Origin: Microvelia longipes
Lineage: Eukaryota; Arthropoda; Insecta; Hemiptera; Veliidae
Assembly (NCBI GenBank): GCA_018340805.1
Contig: JACMZG010000008.1
Location: 81,878,096 to 81,942,095, forward strand
DNA: 64,000 bases
Reading direction: 5' to 3'
The notes beneath the pieces were generated by a model. The model was given only the letters and a program-made list of their open reading frames with translations. It was not told the DNA's origin and searched no databases. The translations under genes and the position numbers were made by a program. Below, in pieces: positions 36,451 through 48,560 of this stretch (position 1 is the stretch's first letter; each line of letters starts with the position of its first letter).

Positions 36451-36479
36451 AAAAAATGTTTAAAAAATAAATGTTTTTT

Positions 36480-36596
36480 TTTTATATTTTGTTAAACGCT
36501 GATGATGACTAATTTTTAGTTATAGAATGCTCAATTATTTATAATATAAAAATACAGGACTTTTGTGAAATCAAACTGTCTTTATTTATTATTATT
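36480..36596 (+). repeat. Diverged fold-back arm
   Basis: TTTGTTAAACGCTGATGATG and ACTAATTTTTAGTTATAG match the right arm at 35705-35740, and the end matches too (GTCTTTATTTATT). The GAAA box is lost, so this copy could not act as a hammerhead. Confidence 0.7.
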
Positions 36597-37041
36597 TAAG
36601 TCCACTAAAAGAACTTTAAAAATTAAATCAAACTTGCAAACTCACATCATACAGTTTTGTAAAAGATAAAATATTACCTATTAAACAGAAAATTAAATTA
36701 AAAACGCCATTCTGGTGGATATAAAAAACTAAAGTATGTTATTATCATATTAAATTTTGACAAATATTAGACAAAATTATAGTAATTCTAAACCCTGTAT
36801 TAGTGCCAGTCTTTTTTAGTGGTCCATGAAACTTTTGTTACTGTCAAATTTGATTGCATTAAAATAATTCTGTTGATATCCGTGGATTGTAAAGGAAAGT
36901 ATAAATAGATAATATTGCCTCAGGCAAAACAAAGTATAAAATTTGTTGAAACAAAAAATGTTTTAACATCAAATCTTGTATAAAGTATCTTTTGTTACGG
37001 TCTAAAAAATATTCTCTCTTCTAGTTTTTATCAGCACATAA
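36597..37041. other. AT-rich DNA
   Basis: Nothing recognised. Confidence 0.4.
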
Positions 37042-37529
37042 CTGCCAAAAACCACAGACAACCACAGACATGGTGAGCACGAAGTTTTATTTTTGCACTT
37101 CGCCTCAAAAGGAGGTAAACTTAATTCCCTCGAAAACCTGGAAATAAGGCGCATTCAACATAAACAGCCTAATACCTCTCTTAATAAAAATAATGAGGGA
37201 TCTGCTATTATTTTTCCATTGATCGACAAGGTTAGTAGATCAGTCTGCTCCAAGTCCTTAACGGAGATTTTGGACAACATATATAGAGACTCACCTTTCC
37301 GGTACGTCTTATATCTCTTCTTACTCATATTTTTATATTTATTTTGAAGTTTTAATGGTTTTGTCTGTCTTTTATATTAATTTAAGCAATTCTTTACCTT
37401 CTTTAACTTTCTATTATGATTTTAACATTGTTCTTTTGATTTTGCTATGTTAGGCACTATGATGGCGAAAGCCGACTCTGCTATTTAAATATAGATATTC
37501 TTGTGGAAAAGACGGAATTTATTGTTTGA
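37042..37529 (+). pseudogene. Possible two-exon coding fragment, retroelement tail-like
   Basis: A frame open from 37042 contains HGEHEVLFLHFASKGGKLNS then LENLEIRRIQHK. The pattern LH...KG.KLN.LE.LEI is, from memory, like the region close to the C-terminus of GIY-YIG-bearing Penelope-like polyproteins. After residues DSPFR the frame meets CCG|GTACGT (donor at 37302). An acceptor, CTATGTTAG, ends at 37453. Joining across this 152-bp interval keeps the frame (R then HYDGESRLCYLNIDILVEKT) to a TGA at 37527-37529. No start codon is evident. The splice and the family are both inferences; a decayed retroelement end with an accidental open continuation is the alternative. Confidence 0.35.
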
Positions 37530-37585
37530 TGTTATTCTCTTTCGTTTCTTAAAGTGTACACTTCTGTATTGGTTTCTTGGATATA

Positions 37586-37680
37586 TTATTAATAATAAGG
37601 CTCGTTTAGAGCCTTGCGGTCCATTAGGTATAACCCCTACGGGAACCACCTTATGTGGTAGTGGTGACCGTTAAACTCAA
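37586..37680 (-). repeat. tRNA-derived SINE, 3' fragment S3
   Basis: Reverse complement of the SINE tail: minus strand reads ACCACTACCACATAAGG, GGTTCCCGTAGGGGTTAT, CCGCAAGGCTCTAAACG and (ATT)n. It is 5'-truncated; the head is absent. Confidence 0.75.
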
Positions 37681-37738
37681 AGTGTAATTTAAAGTTAGCG
37701 ATAATTTATTAATTATTAGAACAAATTTTTATAAATAA

Positions 37739-37996
37739 GACGCGTAGAATAATGTTATATAAACTAAGACGCGCTAGAATAATGTTATATAAACTAAGAC
37801 GCGCTAGAATAATGTTATATAAACTAAGAAGTGCTAGAATAAGACGCCTAGAATAATGTTATATAACCTAAGACGCGCTTAATGACGCGCTAGAATAATG
37901 TTATATAAACTAAGAAGTGGTAGAATAATGATATATAAACTAAGACGCGCTAGAATAATGTTATATAAACTAAGACGCGCTAGAATAATGTTATAT
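37739..37996. repeat. 30-bp tandem repeat
   Basis: About eight units of GACGCGCTAGAATAATG plus TTATATAAACTAA, exact period 30 where undamaged (37738, 37768, 37798). Some units read GAAGTG(C/G)TAG, and one is truncated near 37880. Confidence 0.95.
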
Positions 37997-39229
37997 ACAT
38001 TTTTTACGCAATATTAATACCGCGTAAAAAATTAGTTTGGAAATAACAACAAACTAAAGCGACGAAAAATATAACATTATCTTCACAGATATTTTTAAAG
38101 ACTAAATACGCAAAGCGCGTTCAATTTATTAGTCAGTGCCAAATAGGAATAGAAGAATAGTATAGAAATATAATAAGATGAAAAAAATTAGAAATTGCGA
38201 TTAGATTAAAAACCATGATAAGTTATAGAAAAGAACTGTTTCTATTTTGTGTTATTCTATAGTTATTTCAGTTTTGAAAAGTAGAAAGTGTTATTTAAAT
38301 TTTAAAATTAGTAAATTCTTTCCACAGGAAATTCACAAAAAGCAATAAAAATTTTCTAACACATTTCATTTTTTATTACTATAGGAATAAGTGTCACTTA
38401 ATCTCAAGGCACTGTTCTTATACTGCTCTTAATAAAAGTTAGGATCTTGGAAACAATCTGTAAAAAATATTTGTTTAGATCTTATTAAAATAAAAATTGA
38501 TTTTTTTCAGGATACCAATAAACCGTTTATTCGGAAAAATTTTACGGTTTTCCTTAAGCAGCTCTAATCGGAAATTGAAATCTTGTGTGTATTTTTTTAT
38601 TCTAAACTAAATGATTATTCTAAACATTGGAAACAAAGTAAACACGACACAATCCAGATTATATTCTGTTTATGGTTATGACTTGTAGATTTTATACGGA
38701 ATTTTTTGAAAACCGAAAGGGGGGTTCTGGAAATCTTTACAAAAATGTTTAAGAATATTACCGGATATGATTTAAAACACGATGTTAAAGATTTTACAGC
38801 TTACCGGTTGCTGTGGTAACACCCTTTTCAATCAAAGTTAATGTCGTAAGTACTCTTCATATATCTTAAACAGTCTGGTTTTAGGGCTTAAATCTTAATA
38901 CGTAAGAAAGTACTGATAAACCATAATATGGAACATACATGTGCAACCCTAAAAGTTGCGAAATTGTTAAGGTGTTAACATTAAATATGATGTTATAGAC
39001 AATGCAATATATAATATCTCATGATAATATCATTATATCAACCCAAGAGATATAAGTACCTAGAAGTGGCAGTGCCTCCGACGACATTGGCTCTGCATTT
39101 GTTGTCATTGTTTCTGTTTACTAGCGAAACAGTTGAATATATTATGTAACTAGGCACATTATGCAGCGGAAATCGGTTTAATAACGAGCGATAAACAGTC
39201 ATGAATTAATTTGCAAAACCATAAAATAA
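37997..39229. other. AT-rich intergenic DNA
   Basis: No gene seen. A 12-bp inverted pair, ACGAGCGATAAA (39184-39195) and TTTATCGCTCGT (39295-39306), brackets the SINE fragment that follows. Confidence 0.45.
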
Positions 39230-39280
39230 TAATAAGTTCCCATAGGGTAAATACCCAAATGGGCCGAAAAGCCCATCAAC
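39230..39280 (+). repeat. tRNA-derived SINE, short tail fragment S4
   Basis: TTCCCATAGGGTAAATACCC and GGGCCGAAAAGCCCAT match the body and tail hairpins of copy S2 (GTTCCCGCAGGGTGAATACC and GGGCCGAAAGGCCC). Confidence 0.6.
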
Positions 39281-39329
39281 TCGTTTATGGCCAATTTATC
39301 GCTCGTCAATAAACAAATTTCCTTCTTTT

Positions 39330-39690
39330 ACCCAACTTATTTTTTTCACCTAACTTACTTCTAACTTTACTTATCTTACGTTTTCCTATTCCTATATAAC
39401 TTCTTATTCTTTTACCTATCTTACTTCTTCTTTTAACTATTTTACTTATTTCTATACTTATATTGATTCTTGTATTACCTATCTTCCGTCTTCCCTAATA
39501 CCTATCTTATTTCTTCCTATACCTATCTTTCTTCTTCCTATATCTATCTTTCTTCTTCCCATACCTATCTTTCTTCTTCCTACACCTATCTTTCTTCTTC
39601 CCATACCTATCTTATTTCTTCCTACACCTTTCTTACTTCTTCCTATACCTATCTTACTTCTTTTCTTACTTATATTACAAGAATTTTTAA
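39330..39690. repeat. 21-bp pyrimidine-rich tandem repeat
   Basis: Units of CCTATCTTTCTTCTTCCTATA recur with period 21 (seven codons), so both strands stay open for about 76 codons and give seven-residue protein repeats. The strand asymmetry (C/T on plus) and the lack of a start context or splice sites point to a minisatellite, not a gene. Confidence 0.85.
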
Positions 39691-40097
39691 TATTGTTCTT
39701 TAAAAACATGTATTTTTAATAGCTAAGTATATTACTATATTACGCTCACAGTAGACGTGTTAATTATAGTTTACAGGCAAAACTCTGATAAAAATCTGAA
39801 AGGTAAAATATTACGAACTTGCAACAAAATGCTGATTAATACTTTCAGTCTTACCACCTAACTTAATATTCTTTCATTTAATATATTTTTGAAGGCAACC
39901 CCTAAGACTGAGGGAAAAATATTAATATCAGATAAGTTGTGGAGAATACAAGCATAATGTTGGGGTAGAGGTTTAATACATCCAATTTAACGCGGTGGTT
40001 TCTAATAACGAAATGTTTAGAGCTAGCGATGATAAGACGAAAATTAACTCATGTTTCAGGGTGCCTCTCCTGATAGAATTTGTTTGTACATTAAAAA
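39691..40097. other. AT-rich DNA
   Basis: Nothing recognised. Confidence 0.4.
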
Positions 40098-40856
40098 AAT
40101 CGGGTACGGGGTGCCTCGGAACTTTTCCTAATCACATCGGAGTCGCTACGCTCATCCTTCCAGCTTCCGAATCGCTTCGCTCGTCCTTATAATATACAAG
40201 TCGTTAAATTTATACTGTAACACGTCTTCGGACTCGCTTCGCTCGTCCTCAGATAGTAAATACATTCGTTTCATTTCCAGTGGTCATTTATCCAGGCACT
40301 AAACACGCTCGATGCTGCTTAACTTTTATGATTTAACAAAAATCATAGATATACTTGTCGTATTGAGATGAAACTTGTACCTATTTATCACATAGAGGAA
40401 TACATCTGTACTAAATTTTAACTTAATTGGATTATTCCCTGATTTTTTACGATTTTTTTAAAAAATGTACACAAGTCACATATGTTAGTCTTATACAGCT
40501 ACATGCGTGCTAAATTTCAATTCGAACGCGTAATTCTTTCGCGTTTTATAATTTTTCAACATTTTTACTTATTTATTATTGCGGGTTAATGACGTCATAG
40601 AAACATTATTTTGCAAATTGCACAACTAAATTTATAGATTGATTTTCGTACGAAGTTTCAACTCTCTAACATAAATACACTGGGAGCTACAATGATAAAA
40701 AACACACACAAACATAAAGACAAACAACTTTGCGAAACAACTCAGGAGGCCTTAAAGGCGGCGTTTTAGGAGGGGTTTTAAAGGCGTCCGGTTTCGGTTT
40801 TTTTTGCAAAAACAATACTTTTCCTATAAACCTACGGTTTAAATGAGGAAAAGTAA
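40098..40856 (-). repeat. Family A repeat with 5S-like segment, copy A6
   Basis: Plus strand starts AATCGGGTACGGGGTGCCTC and ends TTTAAATGAGGAAAAGTAAA. It has GAATCGCTTCGCTCGTCC and GACTCGCTTCGCTCGTCC, the 5S-like segment at 40276-40323, and TAATGACGTCATAG. Confidence 0.85.
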
Positions 40857-42359
40857 AAATCTAAATTTTTCGTAACAAAATAAAATAAATAAATAAAACC
40901 CTTATTTGCATAACATACACTTTTGTACAATTGCAAACAGTCATTACATAACATAACACATTAAAAATTTCTTATAGGTCATAAAAGGTATGAATAGCAA
41001 AGCTAACACTTTAAAGCTCAATGGTATCTTGAACTCATAATGTTAGCGTTTAAAGAGTATTTTCAAAATTTTTAGTCAACATAAGATCTAAATATTTTTC
41101 CTGATGCCCAAATTTAGCTTTTGTAGAACTATTATGGTTTTTAAAATCTATCAAGCAATGAGGTATGGAACTAAAAGAATATGTTTGGTCTTTTTTATTT
41201 AAAATAAAATTAATTTCAAAGTATTTATAAGTATAATGAAGAATTCCTCACACAATTTGGACCGTAAGCAGTATTTTGCTGGTATAAAAATTTTGGTATT
41301 TAATATTTTTTGATATTTAAAAAAAAAAACTATATGTATCATTAGAGCAACTTGGACTTTTTATCATTTGAGCAAGTTCTCTTGCTCAAATTATAAAAGT
41401 CCAACTTTGGGTAAAAAATGTACCAATTCATTTTGAACTAAGAAACCCTTGAAACGAAGATATTTTGGACAAAATAACATTAAAAAAACCCTTAAACTTT
41501 TTAATTTTCCTCATTATATCGTAGGGATATGGAGAAATTATTGTTTCCACTAAAAACCTAAACCGGGATTTAATTTATTTTAAGTAAATAAAATAGTATA
41601 TGCTACTATGCAGCAAAGGAAATATTGCAGACTCGTGCTAGCTATAATCCTCTTCAGCTCCGCCTAAGCAGTCAATTCATTATTTGGCAGCCTCAGCTTC
41701 ACTCCGTCAGTCAAACGGGTTAATTTACAGCCTCGAAAGGTAATTTCCATAGCCTTCCCTCACCTTCGGTACGGACACTAATTAATACAACTCGTCTGCA
41801 AAATTCCATAAACTATTATGGTCTTGTTTTTCTTTAAATAACATCAACCTGACTTAAATTCTTTTGGTCCTGTACTCTTAAACTAATGCAATATTTGAAA
41901 AGTTACAATTACATAACTGTTAATAAAAATGTGCAAAAAATTAACATCTAATTGGATACGCGGATGATACTTTACTGGAGTAGATATTAAGACATGCAAT
42001 GGATCGCACATGAAGACGTTCTCTTCAACAAGCTAATAATTACAAACGGAAAGTATTAACTCATACAAATGCATAAAATTTAGAAAGTGTACTTTAAATG
42101 AAGTCGTTAAGGTATTCAAACTTTTAAAATTCAGATGAAAGAACCACTTAATTAGTTATACCTTGAGTAAGCGCAGTGCAACATTCTCTTATAAAACCCA
42201 TAAGGCGTTGTTGGTATGGTTATAGTTCTATCCTCTAGAAGAGAGAAAAAATTAACTTTCCGCCCTTATTTTCAGGGAGGAAAACCCCGTATTACAGCCT
42301 GTTTGTGACAATAAGGGAGGGAACAAAAATCTGGGCGGAAAGAGATTCATTTTTCGCTC
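40857..42359. other. AT-rich intergenic DNA
   Basis: A family A-like end occurs near 41505 (TTTTCCTCATTATATCGTAGG). Otherwise no gene is seen. Confidence 0.4.
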
Positions 42360-42432
42360 TACTGTTTGGTCTATTCGGTTAGAAATTTGGATTGGAAATC
42401 TAAAGATTCATGGTTCGAATCCTGTCTGAGAA
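42360..42432 (+). ncRNA. tRNA-Ser(GGA)-like sequence, probable SINE head
   Basis: Box A TGGTCTATTCG (42367-42377) fits TRGYNNANNNG, and box B GGTTCGAATCC (42412-42422) is perfect. Between them TTTGGA pairs with TCTAAA around the loop TTGGAAA, giving anticodon GGA (42394-42396). The acceptor arms (TACTGTT and CTGAGAA) do not pair, the T stem is broken, and the long serine variable arm is missing. It is therefore a tRNA-derived promoter, not a working tRNA gene. The hairpin array 130 bases downstream may be the body of the same element. Confidence 0.55.
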
Positions 42433-42559
42433 ACATTTTATCGTTTTACTATGAACCGGGACATTAATTAATAATTTAACAACACATGCTTGTGAATTTT
42501 TATCATATTTGCTCCTGTTTTAGTGTGTTTTGATAATGTTGCAACGTCTAAACTAGAAA

Positions 42560-42800
42560 ATACGGCCTTCGGCCCGTAGCCGCTACGCGCCTCGGCGCTT
42601 CGCGCCTCGTCCGCTCCGCGGCGTCGGCCCACCGGGCCGCTTCGCGGCCCGGGGGCCTCCCTGTGGCCGCTTTTCGGCCACATTGTTGTTGTTTTGTATT
42701 ATGTGTTGTTTCATTATTGTTCTTGTTACATGGCATTTTGCCATGTATCTAGCGAATTTTCACAGCCTCTCCACACAGGCCCGCTTCGCGGGCCTGAGTC
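42560..42800. repeat. Array of perfect GC-rich hairpins
   Basis: Successive perfect stem-loops: GGCC-TTC-GGCC (42564-42574); GGCGC-TTC-GCGCC (42594-42606); CCGC-TCC-GCGG (42611-42621); a 9-bp stem CCGGGCCGC with TTC loop (42632-42652); an 8-bp stem TGTGGCCG with CTTTT loop (42662-42682); a 9-bp stem TACATGGCA with TTT loop (42727-42747); a 9-bp stem CAGGCCCGC with TTC loop (42776-42796). Most loops are TTC, so the other strand shows GCGAAGC. The GC content is far above that of the flanks. Short minus-strand open frames here are by-products. A degraded copy is at 13270-13350. Confidence 0.95.
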
Positions 42801-42899
42801 GCTTTCTCACAAACTTGATTTTACTTATTGAGATTTTATTAATACTCTATTATTAATAGTAGCTATAATATTAAATTAAGAACATTATAAACAAAAATA

Positions 42900-43520
42900 T
42901 ATTATTCATGATTTTTGTTTTTAAATAAAAATACCGTTCCGTCACTAAATTGTCTGATTGAGCTGAAACCGGTCGCAATGGTTTTAGAATGACTTCGACC
43001 ATATAAAGACAACTTCAACACTTACTTAAATTTATGATTGTTTATAAAATTTAAAGAAAAATGTCAAATTTTTTTTTGTAAACAAATTGTTTATTTGAGT
43101 AAAATCTTATGGTTGAAAAAAATATATTCATGATTATTTAAAATAAAAATACCGTTTGCGTCACTTAGGATTGTCCGAATGAGCTGAAACTGGTCGCATT
43201 CGTTTTAGAATAACTTCGACCATATAAAGACTACTTCGATGTTCTTCTTCTTTACGGGTCTGCTTAGCTCGGCGTGGTTCAGTGGAAGCCATTTTTGCCC
43301 TGTCTCTCTGGGACAGTAGGCTTACCATGATGGAGCAAGAGGTAGAGGTCTCTCTTTTATACTATATCCCCACCCTCTATCACTACTGAACCCAACAGAT
43401 ATCGTACGAGTCTTTGACCTAGACGTATACATATATACAAAGATATATATATGTATACCGATTGCGCCATTTGTGATGGTTCGATTGAGCTGAAATTGGT
43501 CTTAATCGATTCAGCTAGCC
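42900..43520 (+). repeat. Repeat B, three direct copies
   Basis: TACCGTTCCGTCAC at 42931, TACCGTTTGCGTCAC at 43151 and TACCGATTGCGCCA at 43456 each lead into TGAGCTGAAA(C/T)(C/T)GGTC, and the first two continue through ACTTCGACCATATAAAGAC. The first two are 220 bp apart. The family is unidentified. Confidence 0.75.
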
Positions 43521-43583
43521 GTCTACCTAAACACTAGATACCTTGTTTTAAAGCCATTTCAAGTTTAAAAAAAATTTTTTTCA

Positions 43584-43612
43584 TGACGTCATAACTTTGG
43601 TTGATGACGTCA
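43584..43612. promoter_or_regulatory. Paired CRE-like sites
   Basis: TGACGTCA occurs at 43584-43591 and 43605-43612, two helical turns apart, inside a repeat-related stretch. The same octamer belongs to family A, so it is probably element sequence rather than a host enhancer. Confidence 0.35.
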
Positions 43613-43740
43613 TAATGTTTTTATAAACAATAGACCTCGTAACCTCCTCAACATCTCGCGATTTGCAAAGTTTCGTTTCAATTTGAGAACGCCTTCGAGA
43701 GTTATCGTTCGCCCATACGAAAGGGTAGAAAACTCTTACA

Positions 43741-43745
43741 TACAT

Positions 43746-43777
<32 letters not shown>

Positions 43778-43778
43778 C

Positions 43779-43825
<47 letters not shown>

Positions 43826-43836
43826 ACATATATTAT
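43741..43836. repeat. (TA)n microsatellite
   Basis: TA tract with ACATA and AATA slips. Confidence 0.9.
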
Positions 43837-43876
43837 ATAAACTTTTTCGGACATATATTTTTGTTATCAGGAAGCC

Positions 43877-43980
43877 AATAGGAACCGATTCCACTCACTC
43901 CCACCCTCAACTTCCGTCATCCGAACAACCTCATAAGCGTCATTTTCATTATGAAAATTCGCTAAAACGTAAATTTTCAC
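43877..43980 (+). repeat. Dispersed repeat C, copy 4
   Basis: CGATTCCACTCACTCCC, CTCAACTTCCG and AACAACCTCATAAGCGTCAT match 5372-5450. It sits just right of a (TA)n tract. Confidence 0.5.
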
Positions 43981-45377
<1,397 letters not shown>

Positions 45378-48031
45378 GTATGTACGAGATTTATGTACGT
45401 TTCTATGGGATGGATAAAAGTAAAAGATAGACGTTTTTATGGTACACAATAACATTCGAACTTTTTATCAGATCGAAATGAAACTTGGAGAAAAAAATCG
45501 ATTTTATAAACAACGTCATCGACCCACAATAATGAGTCTGCAAAAATAAAAACTTTAATACGTTGTCAGATCGGGCTGAAATTTTATACAAATGCACTAC
45601 TATGTATAGTTAGATCTCCTATAAGCTTAAGAACACGAAGGTACTTGTACAAAAGACTCAAAATCGCAGTGCATAATGTTTTACACCTACCCTCCATATT
45701 AATAATAATAATAATATTGTATAGTTAAGACATGAACGAATATTAATTTTATCATCAGCGATATTACGGATTTCAGCCATTGACGTATAAAATAATGTTT
45801 AGAAATCAAGATTTTACACTAATACATATAGAAATTTACTTATATCGTGTCGCTAATATGAACTAGAGATTTTTTGACGCCGAGTAGCGGTCAAAAGATC
45901 GAAGGCCTATTGTGTAGTATTTTAATCTACATTTATAGCATAAAACCACGCAATAAGTATAAAGCGAAGCAATAATCCCATAATCAAATTCTACGGAATG
46001 TGGCAGAAGTAGATTCTATGATTACCCTAGGATGATTTAGGGCTTAACAACATCATCATCATGGAGCAACATTCGATTTGAGGCTAAACAAAATAAATCA
46101 GTAAAAAACTTAAGTTCTTCTAAACTTACTTTTTAGTTTAATATATCTTTAAAAAGCCGAGAACTACTAAAGAAAACTTAAAGAATAATGCATAGAGTTC
46201 TCGAGATAAAATCTCTAATATAAACCTTTCTGTCACAGAGTTGTGTCGTTAGAAAGGCAAGGCGAGAGACAAAAAGGCGAACAAGTTCAAACATTCCTGA
46301 CGCAAAGATAAGGATCTAACTACTGTCACGGCCGCACCGCGCCTCTGCGCCGTACAGATAGTAAAAGTAAGCGAACTGTTTGAACCTCACATTCGCCGAA
46401 AATGAAGGTGAAAATAAAGATGTCAAAAAGATTTGGAAATGTAGAAGGAAAAAAGAGATTCATAAGTTAAGATGAAATAAGGAAACCCTCGTTAGTTACT
46501 TTTTACTCTTAGAAAACTAACATAACCTAATGTGATGACAAGTTTCTTTTTTGAGGCTGACTGATTTCAAATTACGGGAAATTAATATGAAAATTAAGAC
46601 TTAAGTTATTTACTTACATATTTTTTTTATTAACTTTACCGTTAAGAGTTTTTGGGCTGTTACGAATTGTAAAATAATTAAATAATTAATGGAGACTTCA
46701 GTCCTTTAAAATTAATGGTACTTACTTCAGTAAATAAAATTAATTAATTAACTAAATCATTCCATATATTTCAGAGATAATCATATCCAAAAGCCAAGTA
46801 TCGACGGAGGCTGATTTTTAAAGGCTTCAAATGGCTATTGGTATAACCTCTTAAAAGACTGTAATGTAATACTTTCTCTACATATTTTATTAGCAGGTGA
46901 GGAAAAACAAAAACAAATCATTTTATTCAAAGTCAAAAAAGTATTTATCACTCGTCCTACGGAATAATAAACTGTAAAACACATTAATTCCTTCAAGAAA
47001 AGTGAAATTTCCATTTTGAAATTTGTTTATTTGTTTGAAAGTTCGACCTTGAGAAGATTAAAATTTTTAAAAAACGGAAAAAAGCGAAAGGGGAATTTAA
47101 AGAGATCCGAAGGCGAAACAAATGTAGATCCCATTTGATAGAGCGGCTAGATCAACATGAATCTCACGACGCTGCTTCTTGTTTACTAGAATATCATGCC
47201 TCTTCCATTTAAAGATAAAATATTAAAAACACTTTTACTGCCTCTAGGATATTTGAAAAATGCTGCACAATAAAATGCGTAGAAAGGCAGTAAAATTTTT
47301 CATATTTGAAAGCAGTGCGATATATTCCTTGGAATTTTCATTTTTAAATAAGAATTGATTATGTTTTCATTACTACACGACTTACCCTTTCTTTTTTCGG
47401 GGGGTGAAAACCACCTGAGGATGTCCTGAAGACGTTAAGAAAAGTAATTCACGAAACGTTAGCCATCCTCCGACTAGAAGCACGACGGACAAAACAACCT
47501 TCACCTCAATTATAATATTTTAACTTACAACCCCGCATCCATTAGATTTCGGTTCTCATTAAAAATCGATTTTTCAGAACGGAGTGAGAAAGTTCAAAAC
47601 GTTTTTATGACTTGTAAAGAAACTGTTTATAACCTTTTAAGAAAGCCTATTTAAAACATTTAAGTTTTTGAATAGCTTGTTTTAATTCGCTCCCTTAATG
47701 GCTAACAGCAATAAAAAAATAAAATAACACTCAACTTCAATTTCATTTAAACACATGCCATCTACAATAATATAAACCTTTAGGCTACTATTTATTACCC
47801 TATTAAAATTATATAAAGTAAAAGTAAAATGAATCGGTAAATAAAAATATTAAAAATGTAATAAAATAAAAATGAAAACATATCGATAAATAATGTAAAT
47901 AAAAAATATCAAAGAGTGAAGAACACAAAACAACTGTCATAAACTGAAGTTAAAGTAAAAGTAACTGGAGTCAGCAAGAATTCAAAATAATTATAAAAAA
48001 AATAAAAAATCTGTAAAAATAATAAAATTAA
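45378..48031. other. Intergenic DNA with a GC-richer patch
   Basis: 46320-46400 contains CACGGCCGCACCGCGCC and CTGCGCCGTA, followed by GCCGAAAATGAAGG, whose ATG opens only a short frame. It could be a promoter or first exon, but no further exon is recognised. Confidence 0.35.
47412..47472 (+). other. CTGAGGATG ... GAAACG stem-loop motif
   Basis: GAGGATG (about 47417) pairs with CATCCTC (about 47463), enclosing CTGAAGACG and CACGAAACGTTAG. The CTGANGA and GAAA words in that order recall hammerhead-bearing ends of Penelope-like elements, but no stem II is clear. Confidence 0.3.
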
Positions 48032-48560
48032 AAATCGGGTACCCCGGAACTTTTCCTCATTACATTGGATTCGCTTACGCTATTTCTCCCAGTTTGATAA
48101 GTCCAGTATGATTCCTTATTCTCGTCCTCAGAATATAAAATTCACCAAACTTATACTGCAACATGTCTTCGGGCTCGCTTCGCTCGTCTTCAGATAGTGA
48201 ATGTATCCGTTTATTTCTAAGCGGTCACCCATACAGCCCTGATCACGCTCAATGCTACTTAAGTTTTATGATCCAACAAAAATTCTGGATGTACTTGTTG
48301 TATTGAAACGAAACTTTGTGTACTTTACTTATTTAAACTCAATTGAATCCTTTTCTGATTTTTTACCATTTTTTAAAAAACGTACACAAGTCATTTGATA
48401 AAAATTGAACTAATGCTGATAATGAGATAAAACTTAGCACATATGTTAGTGTTAGCCTTATACATGGCTACATGCGTACCGAATTTCAATCGGATCGCAT
48501 CATTTTTCCGTGTTACACTAGGCACTACGATGATAAGAGTCACACACACACACACATAAG
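48032..48560 (-). repeat. Family A repeat with 5S-like segment, copy A7
   Basis: Plus strand starts AATCGGGTACCCCGGAACTT. The 5S-like segment (48216-48263) reads, in 5S orientation, AGTAGCATTGAGCGTGATCA and TATGGGTGACCGCTTAGAA, closer to a real 5S gene around box C than most copies. It ends within a (CA)n tract. Confidence 0.8.

Noticed and set aside
42360..42432. Functional tRNA-Ser(GGA) gene
   Set aside because: Boxes A and B and the anticodon stem-loop fit, but the acceptor arms do not pair, the T stem is broken and the long variable arm of tRNA-Ser is absent.
42468..42736. Arg/Ala-rich minus-strand open frames
   Set aside because: They are readings of the GC-rich hairpin array; no domain, start context or homologue-like pattern is visible.
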